This document shows, in pieces, positions 1-9,879 of a stretch of DNA of 64,000 bases. How positions within the stretch are numbered: the first letter of the stretch is position 1; each line of letters opens with the position of its first letter. The stretch lies in the NCBI RefSeq assembly GCF_023065955.2, contig NW_026622930.1:21615449-21679448 (forward strand), given 5' to 3'. The DNA is from Ursus arctos. Its lineage: Eukaryota; Chordata; Mammalia; Carnivora; Ursidae. Position numbers and translations under genes: made by a program. Below the pieces are notes generated by a model. It was given only the letters and a program-made list of their open reading frames with translations, had not been told where the DNA came from and made no database searches.

Positions 1-430
1 TAAACACATTTCTGTCCCAGGGTAAGTCACCTATATTGTCTTTGTTATGTATCAATATATATTATATACATGGAGCCTAATTCTCCTTGCTGTCCAAGCC
101 TTCCCCTGTGCCCCATCATTTGATATCAGTCCTGCTCTGGTCCTCATTATCTGTGGAAGATGCCTGAGTTGTGTGTGGATGCCTTGGGAATAGTTAGGGC
201 TGGTCTGGTCAAGGGCAAATATAAAGGATGTGTTCTGTATTGCTGGAGTTAGAAAAGTGTTCTGATCCCAGACAATGAAAGATGCTGAGACCACAGGAGT
301 TGGTTCAGTCAAAAACAGTAAGAATGAAGGCAAGGACCAAATTTCAAGTGAGAATGAAAATAAATACTAACTCTGGAGAGGTCAAAGTTAGAGACCAAAG
401 TTGAAAGTGTAGAGTCAAGAATTTGGAAAT
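1..430. other. Single-copy intergenic or intronic sequence, nothing recognised
   Basis: I see no repeat family and no credible exon here. The 93-codon minus-strand open frame inside it (52-333) has no recognisable domain and no coding context, so I treat it as chance. Confidence 0.5.
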
Positions 431-431
431 T

Positions 432-535
432 GGTGCATGACATCAAGCCACCCAACTAGTAAATGCAGGATCTGAACAACAAGCCCTTGTTTACCATGAC
501 TCCAAAGTTCTTCTTATTACACCATACTTCCTCCT
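432..535 (-). repeat. MIR SINE remnant
   Basis: The stretch reads like the reverse complement of the MIR core: a CCACCCAACTAGTAAATG block, then a degenerate 'clear as ATCTGAAC' segment, then TGACTCCAAAG and a TTACACCATACTTCC end. This is an ancient tRNA-derived SINE. It lies head-to-head with the next MIR. Confidence 0.6.
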
Positions 536-540
536 CTTCT

Positions 541-672
541 ATTAATAACTAGATGTTAGACTTTGGTCAAGTCATTGAACCTCCTATTTCATAGGTGAAA
601 ACACAACCTCACATGATGGTTATACTTGTAAGAAGTTCTGAAGACATAATGCAGATGTCAACAATTATCATC
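541..672 (+). repeat. MIR SINE remnant
   Basis: It follows the MIR forward consensus: CTTTGGTCAAGTCATTGAACCTC, then a degraded 'tttcataggtgaaa' section, then the AAGTTCTGAAGACATAATG tail. It is adjacent to an oppositely oriented MIR. Confidence 0.55.
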
Positions 673-675
673 AGG

Positions 676-1745
676 TAATTAGTCACTGCCCAGGGATACT
701 CAGAACTGTATCTGAAGAAAAACAGGAAAAGAGAAAAGCTGTGTCTTTGCATGGTCTACATAGCCATCTGAACAGAGAAAAATCTAGGATATTAGTGGGC
801 GCTTTTGGTTTCATATTACTGAATTTTGATGGAATGTTTTTCATGGAATCAAATTGTTAATTGATTGAATTGACTGGTTGTTAATTAAATCAAAGCAGCT
901 CTACCAACTTTGTATGGACACATCAGAAACATTCCTTTCTGATGATCCTGGTGCCTCCAGAGCTTTAGGGCCTGCAGTAGGGAAAATCTGAAAATCAAGT
1001 TTGCTTTTGCACTCCATGAGTGAGCAATTGATTTGTCATGAAGTTCATCAAGGAGGGTGAAATGGTTCTACCCACTGGGCAACTTCTGAGATTCACTTAT
1101 CTTCTGTGGTTCCACTAAAGAGCACACATAAAACTCCATTGGTGAGCACATTGTTCAATATTTAATATGGAGTTGACATAGTTCTTCTGGTAGGTGGAGG
1201 CTAAATTTTCCTTCCTATGAAGGTTTAGTATAACTTCTTGGATGTTTTCATGGCTACTGAGCATTGTGTAAATGATCATGTTTCTATTTTTGCTTTAATT
1301 TCCAGGAAGTTCTGAAACAAAACTTTGGCTAACATAAATCAATGATGTTAAATATACATATGTGTATATGCTTATACATTTGTGTTCAATCTCTCCCTTT
1401 TTTAAATGCCTCTTTTTATTTGTATTTTTTCCTTTAGTTTACAGAAACAGGTTCCCAACTTTCTCCCATCCCACATAGCCTGATTCAGGCCCAGAATGGC
1501 TTCCAAGTTCCTGCCATATTATGCTTTTTTATAACATGAATTTCTTAAAAACCAACTCAAGCCCTCTGTGGTATACCAACATTTAAACAAATAAATGATT
1601 AGTACACAGCTACAATAGTGTTAAACTATATACATAAGACCTTAGAACATCTATACAAAAAGTAGAATAGTCAGTCATATAGTATTTCATTTTGCCTGCT
1701 GGATTTTAGAAACATCAAAATAAAAATACCTCCCTCCCAGCCTTT
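676..1745. other. Repeat-free AT-rich tract
   Basis: No repeat family was recognised. Positions about 845-895 concentrate homeodomain-like TTAATTGA and TTAATTAA sites beside an ATCAAAG (TCF/LEF-like) site, so this part could be a regulatory element. No conservation evidence is available here. Confidence 0.4.
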
Positions 1746-1749
1746 TCTC

Positions 1750-2110
1750 TTTGTTGACAGAGTCCTACTTGTTTTTCATGACCCACCTCAAGTTCTGCTT
1801 TCTTCATGAAGTCTTCTTGGCTGTTCTAACCAAATGACTCTCTTTTTGGAATTTCCATAGCACTTTGAACTCACAGTGTTCGGTTTAACATTTAGTTATG
1901 TTACCTTGTATTTTTCATTCATTGTTTCTGCTCCAGCCACCCTGGGCTGATGTTCTATCCCCTGACTATACCTGGTGTTTTCCAAACTGTGACTTTGTTC
2001 TTGTTGCTTCCATTTGTCTGGGATGGCATCTCCTCCCCTCTTCTTATCAGATTCTACCTTTTTACTGGTGTCCAGGTAAAATAACTTTGTCCCGAAGACT
2101 GCACAGCCCA
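1750..2110 (+). repeat. L2 LINE 3' region remnant
   Basis: The text resembles L2 on the forward strand: a 'tcatgaagtcttcttggc' motif, 'tttccatagcactttg', 'ctccagccaccctgggctgatg' and further pyrimidine-rich L2-like segments. It is highly diverged, as expected for this ancient family. The 101-codon plus-strand frame at 1898-2203 lies largely inside it and is not a gene. Confidence 0.5.
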
Positions 2111-2304
2111 GGTCAGCCAGGGACATCTTCAACTTCATACCATCTATCTTATGGAAATTATTTTAATAGGTATTTTTGGGTATCTTCCATTTGGTCTTTA
2201 TAACCCAATATTGTAGTTATTTACATTTCAAGTTTACCTTGGGGAATGATGAGAAATATATGGTTGTTACTGAGATAAGATGCACATCTATTCCTACACC
2301 CTAT

Positions 2305-2460
2305 GACAAAGTTTCTCCAAATTAGCTGTGCATCAGAATTACATGCGGCATTAAATAAATACAGATATACAGGCCCTAACCTAGATTAATGATTGATGAT
2401 ATCTGGGTTTTGGCCTGGATACCATGTTATTTTGATGCATGGCCAAATCTAAGAACTTTT
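2305..2460. repeat. MER5-type hAT-Charlie MITE remnant
   Basis: It contains TGCATCAGAATTACATG near the left end, a central AGGCCCTAACC / GATGATATCTGGGTTTTGGCCTGG section and a degraded right arm. This is the architecture of a short non-autonomous hAT element such as MER5A or MER5B. The exact subfamily is uncertain. Confidence 0.5.
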
Positions 2461-2464
2461 GGTC

Positions 2465-2955
2465 TATGAAAAGCCTTATGAAGAATAACTCAGAAGAGTT
2501 TATAAAACCTCTGAATGCTTAAGTTTAGACCTTGCTAGAAAGTGATAAGGAAATAAGTCACTCTATGAGACAGTGCTGTATGTCAGTGGTTAGAGAAAAA
2601 GTTTAATTCTTAACAAAATGACAGTGCCTTATTATTTTGCTGGATATTATGACCTTTTTCGGTGTATGTGTACTACTTCTTTCATCTCTGACTTTATGTT
2701 CTGGGTCTTTGCTCTTATTTTCTTACAACAAAAAATGAACAATGAAATCTATATTATAATTACCTGAATGTTTACCTGAGAGAACTTTATTACTATTAGT
2801 ATGCCTAAGACCTGTATTAGTCTGTACCTTTAGTTGCAAGTGACAAAAATACTAAACTAAATGAGTTTCTTATAAATGATTAATTTTTACTTATTGGTAC
2901 CTTGGCTGCCATAGAGAAAATTAACTGCCATGTGGACTTTCTAAAATGCCTTTTT
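2465..2955. other. Mostly unassigned sequence, weak old repeat at about 2805-2900
   Basis: The part around 2805-2900 (TTTAGTTGCAAGTGACAAAA and following) resembles the head of the dispersed repeat seen more completely at 62835-63412. The remainder shows nothing recognisable. Confidence 0.35.
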
Positions 2956-2975
2956 TGACTCCTCAATCTTATTTC

Positions 2976-3174
2976 TTTTTTTTTTAAAAGATTTTATTTA
3001 TTTATTTGACAGAGATAGAGACAGCCAGCGAGAGAGGGAACACAAGCAGGGAGAGTGGGAGAGGAAAAAGCAGGCTCACAGCAGAGGAGCCTGATGTGGG
3101 GCTCGATCCCGCAACGCCGGGATCATGCCCTGAGCCGAAGGCAGACGCTTAACCACTGTGCCACCCAGGCCCCC
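2976..3174 (-). mobile_element. CAN-SINE (tRNA-derived carnivore SINE, young arctoid subfamily)
   Basis: The element is complete and reversed. On the plus strand it starts with a T-rich tail and AAAGATTTTATTTATTTATTTG, continues with AGACAGCCAGCGAGAGAGGG and GCAGGCT, and ends with the tRNA-like head CCACTGTGCCACCCAGGC. A perfect 17-bp target-site duplication, CTCCTCAATCTTATTTC, occupies 2959-2975 and 3175-3191. The RNA polymerase III promoter boxes would lie in the right-hand head. Divergence is low compared with the other SINE type in this window. Confidence 0.95.
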
Positions 3175-3191
3175 CTCCTCAATCTTATTTC

Positions 3192-4055
3192 AATAAGTGC
3201 ATAATATGTTTTCTAACTGATGGGATGGATTTGACACTTCCTCCTCCCTTTATCCCTAAGTTTTATTTGAATGTATGAATTCAAATTAGAAATGTCATTA
3301 AGTTACTGAGAGAAGGCTCACCATCATTTTGGAGATAGCCTTAATTAGGAATGCCTCTTTTTTCTGGACTAGCTCCTACTTTGCTACTTTGGATTGTACT
3401 GAGATGGTAACTTTAAAATACTGATAATCATATGCTGATCAAAGAGGTTTAAATATCTCTTGTTCCTATTAAATACTTACAATGTCCAGGAATACTGAAA
3501 TATTACCTGGGCTGCTTGTAGCTCTTTTTTGAAGGTGAGATCCTTCCGTAGTCCAAGCATTCCTTACTTGTAACCCAAGATATAATACAAGCAATAACAA
3601 ATAAACTTAACTATATTACAAATGAACCACTTAACCACAATAAAGAGGGTGGGAAGGAAAATTACTAAGTAATCTTGGAAAACAATATTTCAACTGGATA
3701 CTGTAAGGCTAAAGAGAGAAAGAACCGTACACAAATCTTGTGCCCTAGTTAGTAAGTTTGTTATTCTGTGAGATATGGATTAGCAATTCTGCAATTTATT
3801 TGTATTCTAGGATTGAATAAATAAGTGAATATAATGATATGGTAATGAAAGCTAAGTTTCTCACTGTCAGAGAAAAAATAAGTAAAAGGGAAAGGATAAA
3901 GAGAACCCTATACTGTTGGATTGGAATCAGAGGTATCAGTATAAGACACCTTATATGTCTTAATATACATGGAAATAGATACAGGTGTACATGTGTGTAT
4001 GGGTCAGAATGCATCCGTATTTTCTGGCCCTGGCACTGAGAAAGCCTAGAAGTAA
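3192..4055. other. Unassigned AT-rich sequence
   Basis: I recognise no gene. Two overlapping opposite-strand frames of 66 and 72 codons (about 3796-4039) have no domain and look like chance. The right part may already belong to the L1M 3' UTR that follows. Confidence 0.4.
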
Positions 4056-4059
4056 TGAC

Positions 4060-4945
4060 ACCCTAGCAGCAAAAAGAACACTATGCCCAGACCTTGGTTT
4101 CTAAATACCACTCACCAATTAAAGGATCCAGACTTCTCAAAGAAATGCCTGATTGACATCTGGAATCAAGAAAGTACATGATAAGATTTGGGACACTTTT
4201 AGATGCTAGAAAGTAAGGAAGTACTCAAAAACTAATGGGAGCATTTTGAGGAGTCAACTTGAAACTTGAATTCCAAATGACACACCTGAGACAATGTGTG
4301 TAATAAAATGGATAATCATGGCAATAGCTTAAAATATGTAGAATAAAATAAATGTCCATGGGTCCATACAGACCTAAATAATTAAATAAGTTATTTCCTT
4401 TAAGTTTAAGTTGAATTCCAGTTAATAACTAAGGAAAGTGTGGTGGAAATAAATGTCTGAGAAACTGTCAAACCAAGAGGGACCTCAGGAGACATAACTA
4501 AATGTAATGTGGCAACCTGGATGGGATTTTGGAATAGAAAAAGGGTAGGAGGTAAAACTAAGGAAATCTGAATCAACTATGGACTTCAGTAAATAATAAA
4601 GGAGCAGTATTGGCTCATTAATTAAACAAGTATATATTTTTAGAAGATTTATTTATTTATTTGAGAGAGAGAGTGTGTGCAAGTGAGTGGGGGGAGGGGC
4701 AGAGGGAGAGGGAGAATCTCTGCAGACTCCCCCATTGAGCATGGAGCTGGACGCGGGGCTCCATCTCACAACCCTGAGCTGATGACCTGAGCTGAAATCA
4801 CAATTCAGACACAACTGACTGAGCCACCCAGGAGCCCCTAACAAGTATATTAATGTAAGATGTTATTAACAAGGGAAACTAGGTGTGGGGAAAATGTATT
4901 CTAAAGTTGTTTAAAAACAGTCTATGAGAATTTGAAAAAAATTAC
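4060..4945 (+). repeat. L1M (L1ME-like) 3' UTR and 3' end, split by a SINE
   Basis: The forward text follows the old L1M 3' end: CACCAATTAAAGGATCCAGAC, later CAGGAGACATAACTAAATG, AATGTGGCAACCTGGATGGG, then past the SINE TAATGTAAGATGTTATTAAC and GGGAAACTAGGTG. The SINE at 4636-4839 interrupts it, and the L1 text resumes directly after it. Confidence 0.65.
4636..4839 (-). mobile_element. CAN-SINE (older subtype) inserted in L1M
   Basis: It has the reversed SINE structure: AGAAGATTTATTTATTTATTT, a long purine-rich GAGAGAGAG segment, the middle TGAGCTGATGACCTGAGC and the tRNA-like head ACTGACTGAGCCACCCAGGA. The target-site duplication AACAAGTATAT lies at 4625-4635 and 4840-4850. It lacks the AGCCAGCGAGAGAGG segment of the younger subfamily. 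Confidence 0.92.
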
Positions 4946-5039
4946 CCCTGGGTCACACCATAGTCATGATTGTGGCAGTCAAGTATCATCAATGGATCTT
5001 AAAATTAGTGGGCACACACTTGAAGAGAGATAGGATGTT

Positions 5040-5210
5040 TGTGTAGTTTCAAAGCATCTCGGCATAAAATACTTATTAATTGCGAAGGGAAAATAAGTGA
5101 CTTTATAGTGGAGAAGCCTGGTAGATACCACCTCGTACAAATGATCAAAGGCAACACTAGTAAAGAAATTACTGACATCCTGTGCCTCCTAATATGATGC
5201 AGCATCTCTA
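5040..5210 (+). repeat. L1M 3' UTR fragment
   Basis: ATACTTATTAATTGCGAAGG, GACTTTATAGTGGAGAAGCC and TCCTGTGCCTCCTAATATG match a more internal part of the L1ME-type 3' UTR than the neighbour on the left. This is therefore a second copy or a rearranged piece. Confidence 0.55.
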
Positions 5211-5211
5211 C

Positions 5212-5372
5212 AGGTAGTGCTTCTCAAGTTCTAATATTTATACAAATCACTGAGGGATCTTGTTAAATGTGAAGATTCTGATTGAGGAGGGATGGGGCCT
5301 GAGATTCTGAATTTCTAGTAGGATCCCTGGTAATCTGATGCTGCGCATTTTGTGAATCATGGCCTGTAGGAA
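5212..5372 (+). repeat. MER5A-like hAT-Charlie MITE
   Basis: It begins TAGTGCTTCTCAAGTTC, continues with ATACAAATCACTGAGGGATC and GATGGGGCCTGAGATTCTG, and ends GGTAATCTGATGCTGCGCAT. This follows the MER5A order from the left terminal inverted repeat to near the right one. Confidence 0.65.
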
Positions 5373-5374
5373 AA

Positions 5375-6720
5375 ACCTGTAATCTTTTCAGCAAAGGGGG
5401 AGTTGGGTGGCGGGAGAGTATTCTTATCCTTCATACCCCTCCTCCAGACTTTCCTTTATCTTACTTGAGATACAAAGGGAGGGACTTCCTTCTGGTGTTT
5501 TTTTAGCATCATAAACACCCAAAGCTCGAATAAGTATTATTTCTAAGCAAAAGGCTTTAAGTGAGGAATTTGCATATGATGACAGCAGATATTGTAGCCC
5601 ATCTGTTTTGGAAGAGGCCAGAGAGGTGGTAGGCATACTTCACTTAGAAGCAATAGTCGATAGTCTTGGCCTGTTAATATCATCTGGTATCCATAAGTAG
5701 GAAAGCTTGTTACACCATGTATGGGAAAAGCACAGTAAAGTACCATTTAGGGAATGATCCTAAAGGTTCACAACTACTTCAAAAGTCCAAGGAGTGCATT
5801 GGTATCAAGGCTGAAGAGAAACTTTGCAGCAACATGGAGCAGTGCATAATAGAACACACCGTATCACTGCCCACTCATTTGCTGGTGTTGATTCCAATGG
5901 AATTTTGTACCTTTGTAGAATTCTGCAAATGTTGGCTGTTCAGGCTTCTCGGTTGCCAGCTAGGTTGCTGCTGGCCTGGCCAACATGCCAAAACTTCCCA
6001 TTTCAGAGATAGCAGCTGCCTAATGATGTAGAACTAAAGGGCCCTCTTCAGCAGGATGATTTGAAAGAGCATTTGAGTCAGTTTGCTCTTGGCCTTATTT
6101 TTTGGACTGAAAGATCCTGAATTCTAAGAAAACGGGAAAGGCTTTGCTTCATGGTACAATTGCATTTTATGTTTTGAGGTTATATGGGAATTTGTGAGAG
6201 GTGAACTAACCTCATCTAAGAAAATGAAATTGGGATGGGAGAGTGTCCAGGTGTCAAGACTGTGGTCAACCACTGAAGAGGCTCCCTCTCAGCCAGCTGT
6301 TGGCACCAAGTTGAAAGTAACTGGGGATAATTTAGTTTATTTATTTATTTTTTGTCCCAGGACATTTGTTTTTCTGGCTCCATACTATCAGTCTCCACTT
6401 CCAATCCTTTTGCTCTCAGTGAGCTTTCCTACTGTGTTCCATCTTGTTTGAATCAATGATATTTGGAAAACCTGCCTGGCTTTCATTTCATAACAATGTT
6501 GCCTCTCCAATTACCCTACCTGACTTTGTATCTTGCAACCCACAGATAAGCAGTATTTCACCTTTCACATAATCCAAGAAACCCTTTACTTGTACTTCAT
6601 TAGTACCTCTTACAGCAGGCAATACCTTCCAGATTCTGAGGGATAGTCATGTCTAACCTGGAATTCTATTCTAAGTGAAACTTCCAATCACTCTTCCGCA
6701 AAAAAGTAAATACTATTTCT
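5375..6720. other. Unassigned sequence, no repeat recognised
   Basis: Open frames of 104 and 85 codons (5717-6031, 6194-6451, plus strand) show no domain. The tract is moderately GC-rich around 5830-6010. I cannot tell a lost exon from neutral sequence without alignment. Confidence 0.4.
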
Positions 6721-6724
6721 GATA

Positions 6725-7262
6725 AAGCATTTCTTGAAAAACTACTGAAGCTGTAATACACCAAAGTAAGGAATAAACTAAAAATACAAATATCTGAAAC
6801 CCAAGAAACATAGAAACCAACACAGGAGAGGACCAAAAGGAACAACCCACATTATGATAAAGAGACATCCCAGGAGTTTAAGAATGACAGTCTGGATTGG
6901 AACAAGAGGGTTTGAACATGAGAACCTGAAGAGGAATTAAGTTGAACTATACTGAGAGTTTGCAGGAAGGTGAAATAGGTATGGGGGCAGGAAGGCATGT
7001 AAAAAAATCAATGTTTATCACATCATAACATGGGGAAGGTTAACAAAGAGTGCTGTTTAAACACATGTGCTGTTTAAACATGGAGAAGCAAATCATAGGA
7101 AGTAATGGCTAATGGAGGTGCAAGTGTTTGCCTCTGGGGACAGGACTGGGAAAGAAGCACAAAGTGATGGTTGGTTTTATTGAAAGACTTGGAAAACTGT
7201 CTGACATTGTTTTTATTTTCAAATAAGTAGATGGAGTGACTTATGTCAAGGGATAAATAACC
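6725..7262 (+). repeat. Possible old L1M 3' UTR remnant
   Basis: The composition is A-rich on the plus strand, with phrases such as AAAAATACAAATATCTGAAACC and GACCAAAAGGAACAACCCAC and a terminal GACTTATGTCAAGGGATAAA. This is typical of an old L1 3' UTR. The family call rests on style rather than a clear consensus match. A 17-bp local duplication lies inside it. Confidence 0.35.
7050..7082. repeat. Short tandem duplication (about 17 bp x 2)
   Basis: GTGCTGTTTAAACACAT at 7050-7066 is followed directly by GTGCTGTTTAAACATG at 7067-7082. The copies differ only at the end. Confidence 0.85.
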
Positions 7263-7264
7263 CT

Positions 7265-7850
7265 AATAATGGTTGTAAGAGTCAGGTGACTAAATTAATT
7301 CAATTCAAAAACTTATTAAGCATGCGTTATGTAACAGATACTAAGAAGACAAAGACAAATAATATTTCTGCCCTCGAGGACCTCATAATCTGGGCCAGAT
7401 AAGACATGCACACAAATACTGTGATGCAGAATGTGATAAGAAATATTGCAAATAATGCTCTGGGGAGTACAGAGGAAGAGACAATGGCGTCAGAGCAGTT
7501 GGGTTTGAGAAGGATGCAAGGAGAGTTGCATGTGAATGGCATTGCCCAAAACCCTGTGTGAACTGGTTTGTTTTTTAGTTCTTGTTCCTCTTTTTTTGTT
7601 TGAACAGAATGTAAATGGTAAGGAACTTCTTCCTTAACTTTAAAATATTCTTTGGGTTAGGAGAGATTGGACCTCTGGAGATAGGAAAAAGGAAAAGCAT
7701 TACAGATGAAGAAGGAACTATAATATAGTTGCAGAAATAGGGTGACAAAGGGCATGTGAGGAGAATGGCAAGTATTATATGTGAGTCTAGAGTGCATGGA
7801 AGAGATTTGGCCTGTGGTCAGAGCAAAGAGTGTTCAGAAAAAATAAATCT
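7265..7850 (-). repeat. L2 LINE 3' region remnant, interrupted
   Basis: Read on the plus strand, it shows the reversed L2 3' end: AACTTATTAAGCATGCGTTATG, then CTGCCCTCGAGGACCTCATAATC, then a GTGATAAGAAATA and TCTGGGGAGTACAGAGGAAG section. A later piece (7660-7850) with GGAGAATGGCAAG and GAGTGCATGGAAGAG continues the same family. About 110 bases between them (7545-7655) do not fit. Confidence 0.5.
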
Positions 7851-7904
7851 ATTTACCCAAAATAAATGAACAAGATCCTGAATGTAAACTGGTTCATAGA
7901 GGGT

Positions 7905-8000
7905 TCTGGGTAAGAGTTGTGGTTGTCCTTGTATTCCCAGGGCCCAGCTAGTGTCTGGCATGAAGTAAGCAGGTCAGTTTAATAGCACGGAATCAGCCAT
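7905..8000 (+). repeat. L2 3' tail remnant
   Basis: TTGTATTCCCAGGGCCCAGC and TGTCTGGCATGAAGTAAGCAGG match the '-ccccagcgcctag-cagtgcctggcac-' tail of L2 in the forward direction. Confidence 0.45.
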
Positions 8001-8059
8001 CTGTCTTTTGAAATAAGTCAAAGAGGCCATTCCCTGAAAGACCATTACTAATGACACTG

Positions 8060-8240
8060 CAACTAGTAACAATAATGCTGATGACTCACATTTATTGAGT
8101 ATTTAATGTGTATTACATTAAAGTAAGCACTTCATTAAATCATCCTGGCTTCCTAGGTGGCAGGTATTGTTAGTAAATTTACTTTATAGATAAGTAAAAC
8201 TGAGGTTTAGAGAAGGTAAGTGGCATGCAGATTTTGAGAT
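8060..8240 (-). repeat. MIR remnant
   Basis: The plus strand shows the reversed MIR: ACTCACATTTATTGAGTATT, GTGTATTACATTAAAG, TGGCAGGTATTGTTAG, then AAAACTGAGGTTTAGAGAAG and GGTAAGTGGCATGC. Confidence 0.75.
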
Positions 8241-8400
8241 AAGTACTTTTCTTATCTTTCTTCTATGTTACGTAGGCATTAAGATCACCCATTTATAAAA
8301 TTGTGTAACATTTTCAAAGGACGATGATGTTGTGATACTGCTTTATTTTATTCTTCAAAAAGCTTAATTGTTGCATTTCATTTAAAGTTGGTCACAAAAG

Positions 8401-8858
8401 GGATGACTGGGTGGCTCAGTTGGTTAAGTGGTGCAGTCCATTAAGCATCTGACTCTTGATTTCAGCTCAGATCATGATCTCAGGGTTGTGAGATTGATCC
8501 CTGCATCAGGCTCTGCACTGGGCATGAAGCCTGCTTAAGATTCTCTCTCTCTCTTTCTCTCTTCTTCTGCCCTTCCCCCCACCCCGAGTGCTCTCTCTCT
8601 CTCCCTCCCTCTCTAAAAAAAGTGGGAGTGAGGGGCCTGAGTGGCTCGGTCAGTTAAGCTTCTGACTTTTGGCTTCAGCTCAGGTTATGATCTCAGGGTC
8701 TGGGATTGAGCCTGCATATTGGGCTCTGTGCTCAGTGGGGAGTCTGCTCAGAATTCTCTCTCTCTCCCTCTCCCTCTGCCCCTCCCTGCCCCACGCTCTG
8801 TCTCTCCCTCTCTCTCTCTCTCTCTAAAATAAATAAAGAAATCTTAAAAAAAGAAAAA
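8401..8858 (+). mobile_element. Tandem (double) CAN-SINE sharing one target-site duplication
   Basis: Two SINE heads follow each other in the same direction. The first starts ACTGGGTGGCTCAGTTGG (8407) and runs through a CT-rich tail ending CTCTAAAAAAAG near 8620. The second starts GGGCCTGAGTGGCTCGGTC (8633) and ends with (TC)n and AAATAAATAAAG. One imperfect duplication (AGTTGGTCACAAAAG at 8386-8400, AGTTAGCCACAAAAG at 8859-8873) flanks the pair and none is seen between them. The first head also has a small internal repeat around GTTAAGTGG / ATTAAGC. It is either a dimer that moved as one unit or an insertion into the first A-tail. Confidence 0.85.
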
Positions 8859-8874
8859 AGTTAGCCACAAAAGT

Positions 8875-9875
8875 GTATCAACATGATCCCAATTTTGGTT
8901 TAAGACTGTATGTGTATCTGGAAGAAAATATATCAGAGTCCATCAAATCTGGGACAGAATTGGTCATATGATGCACCATTATTTCATATAGCAGTATGAA
9001 AATTGGTATGAAAAAAATATTCTGTTGATTAAATTATGATGTGCCACCAATTGTAAGGCATGGCCTTATTTTAGAGATGTTAAAATGTGAGAAAATATCC
9101 ATCTTATAATAAATGAAATATACTGATTATGGAGTAGTAGAATTATACATGGTTTAAATTCTCTTTCTTATAATACACATGTGTTTCTAAACGTTCAGCA
9201 ATTGATGTATATTAAAGTTGATTTTTTTAAGTGTTGGAAATACTTGGGACATCCCCACAACAAGGAATAAAGATATAGAATATAGATAATAGACATCAGT
9301 AACTTATACTACTGTTTTTGGATTAAATTCAGCAATAGCTTTATGACTGACATGTATATGATTGACATAAATTCCCTGAAAAAAACTGTGCTGTCACACA
9401 GCTTGAAAGGGAAAGGAGATTTCCTGTAAAACATGGTGGGATAAAGGCATATTTATTTTAACTCCTACCTCTTTTCATGCCAGAAACCTGATGAACACAA
9501 CAATTTAAATTTGGAAATGTAAAATCTTATGTTAATTGAAACTTGAGTAAAATCCCCAAACATAGTCTATGAATTGCAACCATCCATCAAATATAGTGGG
9601 ACTTGAATTCAATGGAGTAAAGACATTGAAAGCCAATATATACCTCTCGAGCTTAAGCAGACTATAGATTCCTCTCAAAGTAAGCAAGGATCCTAATGGG
9701 TCCATCTGATGATTTTTTACTTGGAACAATAAGGAGTGAAGGTGCGAATGGTCATGAGAAAAGTGAAGACTATGATGGTTGGGCGTGTACTGTTGACCAA
9801 AGCTAAACACTAAATCACCAAATAAAAGACATTTGTGATAGGATGCTTCACTGCAAGTAACACAGACTGCAGCCA
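8875..9875. other. Unassigned AT-rich sequence
   Basis: No clear repeat. The 114-codon minus-strand frame at 9532-9876 has no recognisable domain, and its histidine-rich middle does not resemble a family I know. The first 80 bases may be an L1 3' UTR piece, but I cannot support that firmly. Confidence 0.35.
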
Positions 9876-9879
9876 CGTA

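Noticed and set aside
1898..2203. 101-codon plus-strand open frame
   Set aside because: It lies largely in a diverged L2 3' region and has no domain.
8401..8858. Possible tRNA genes at the SINE heads
   Set aside because: The tRNA-like heads belong to CAN-SINEs and lack an intact tRNA fold and context.
9532..9876. 114-codon minus-strand open frame rich in histidine
   Set aside because: No recognisable domain, AT-rich non-coding setting, no sign of splice sites or selection.
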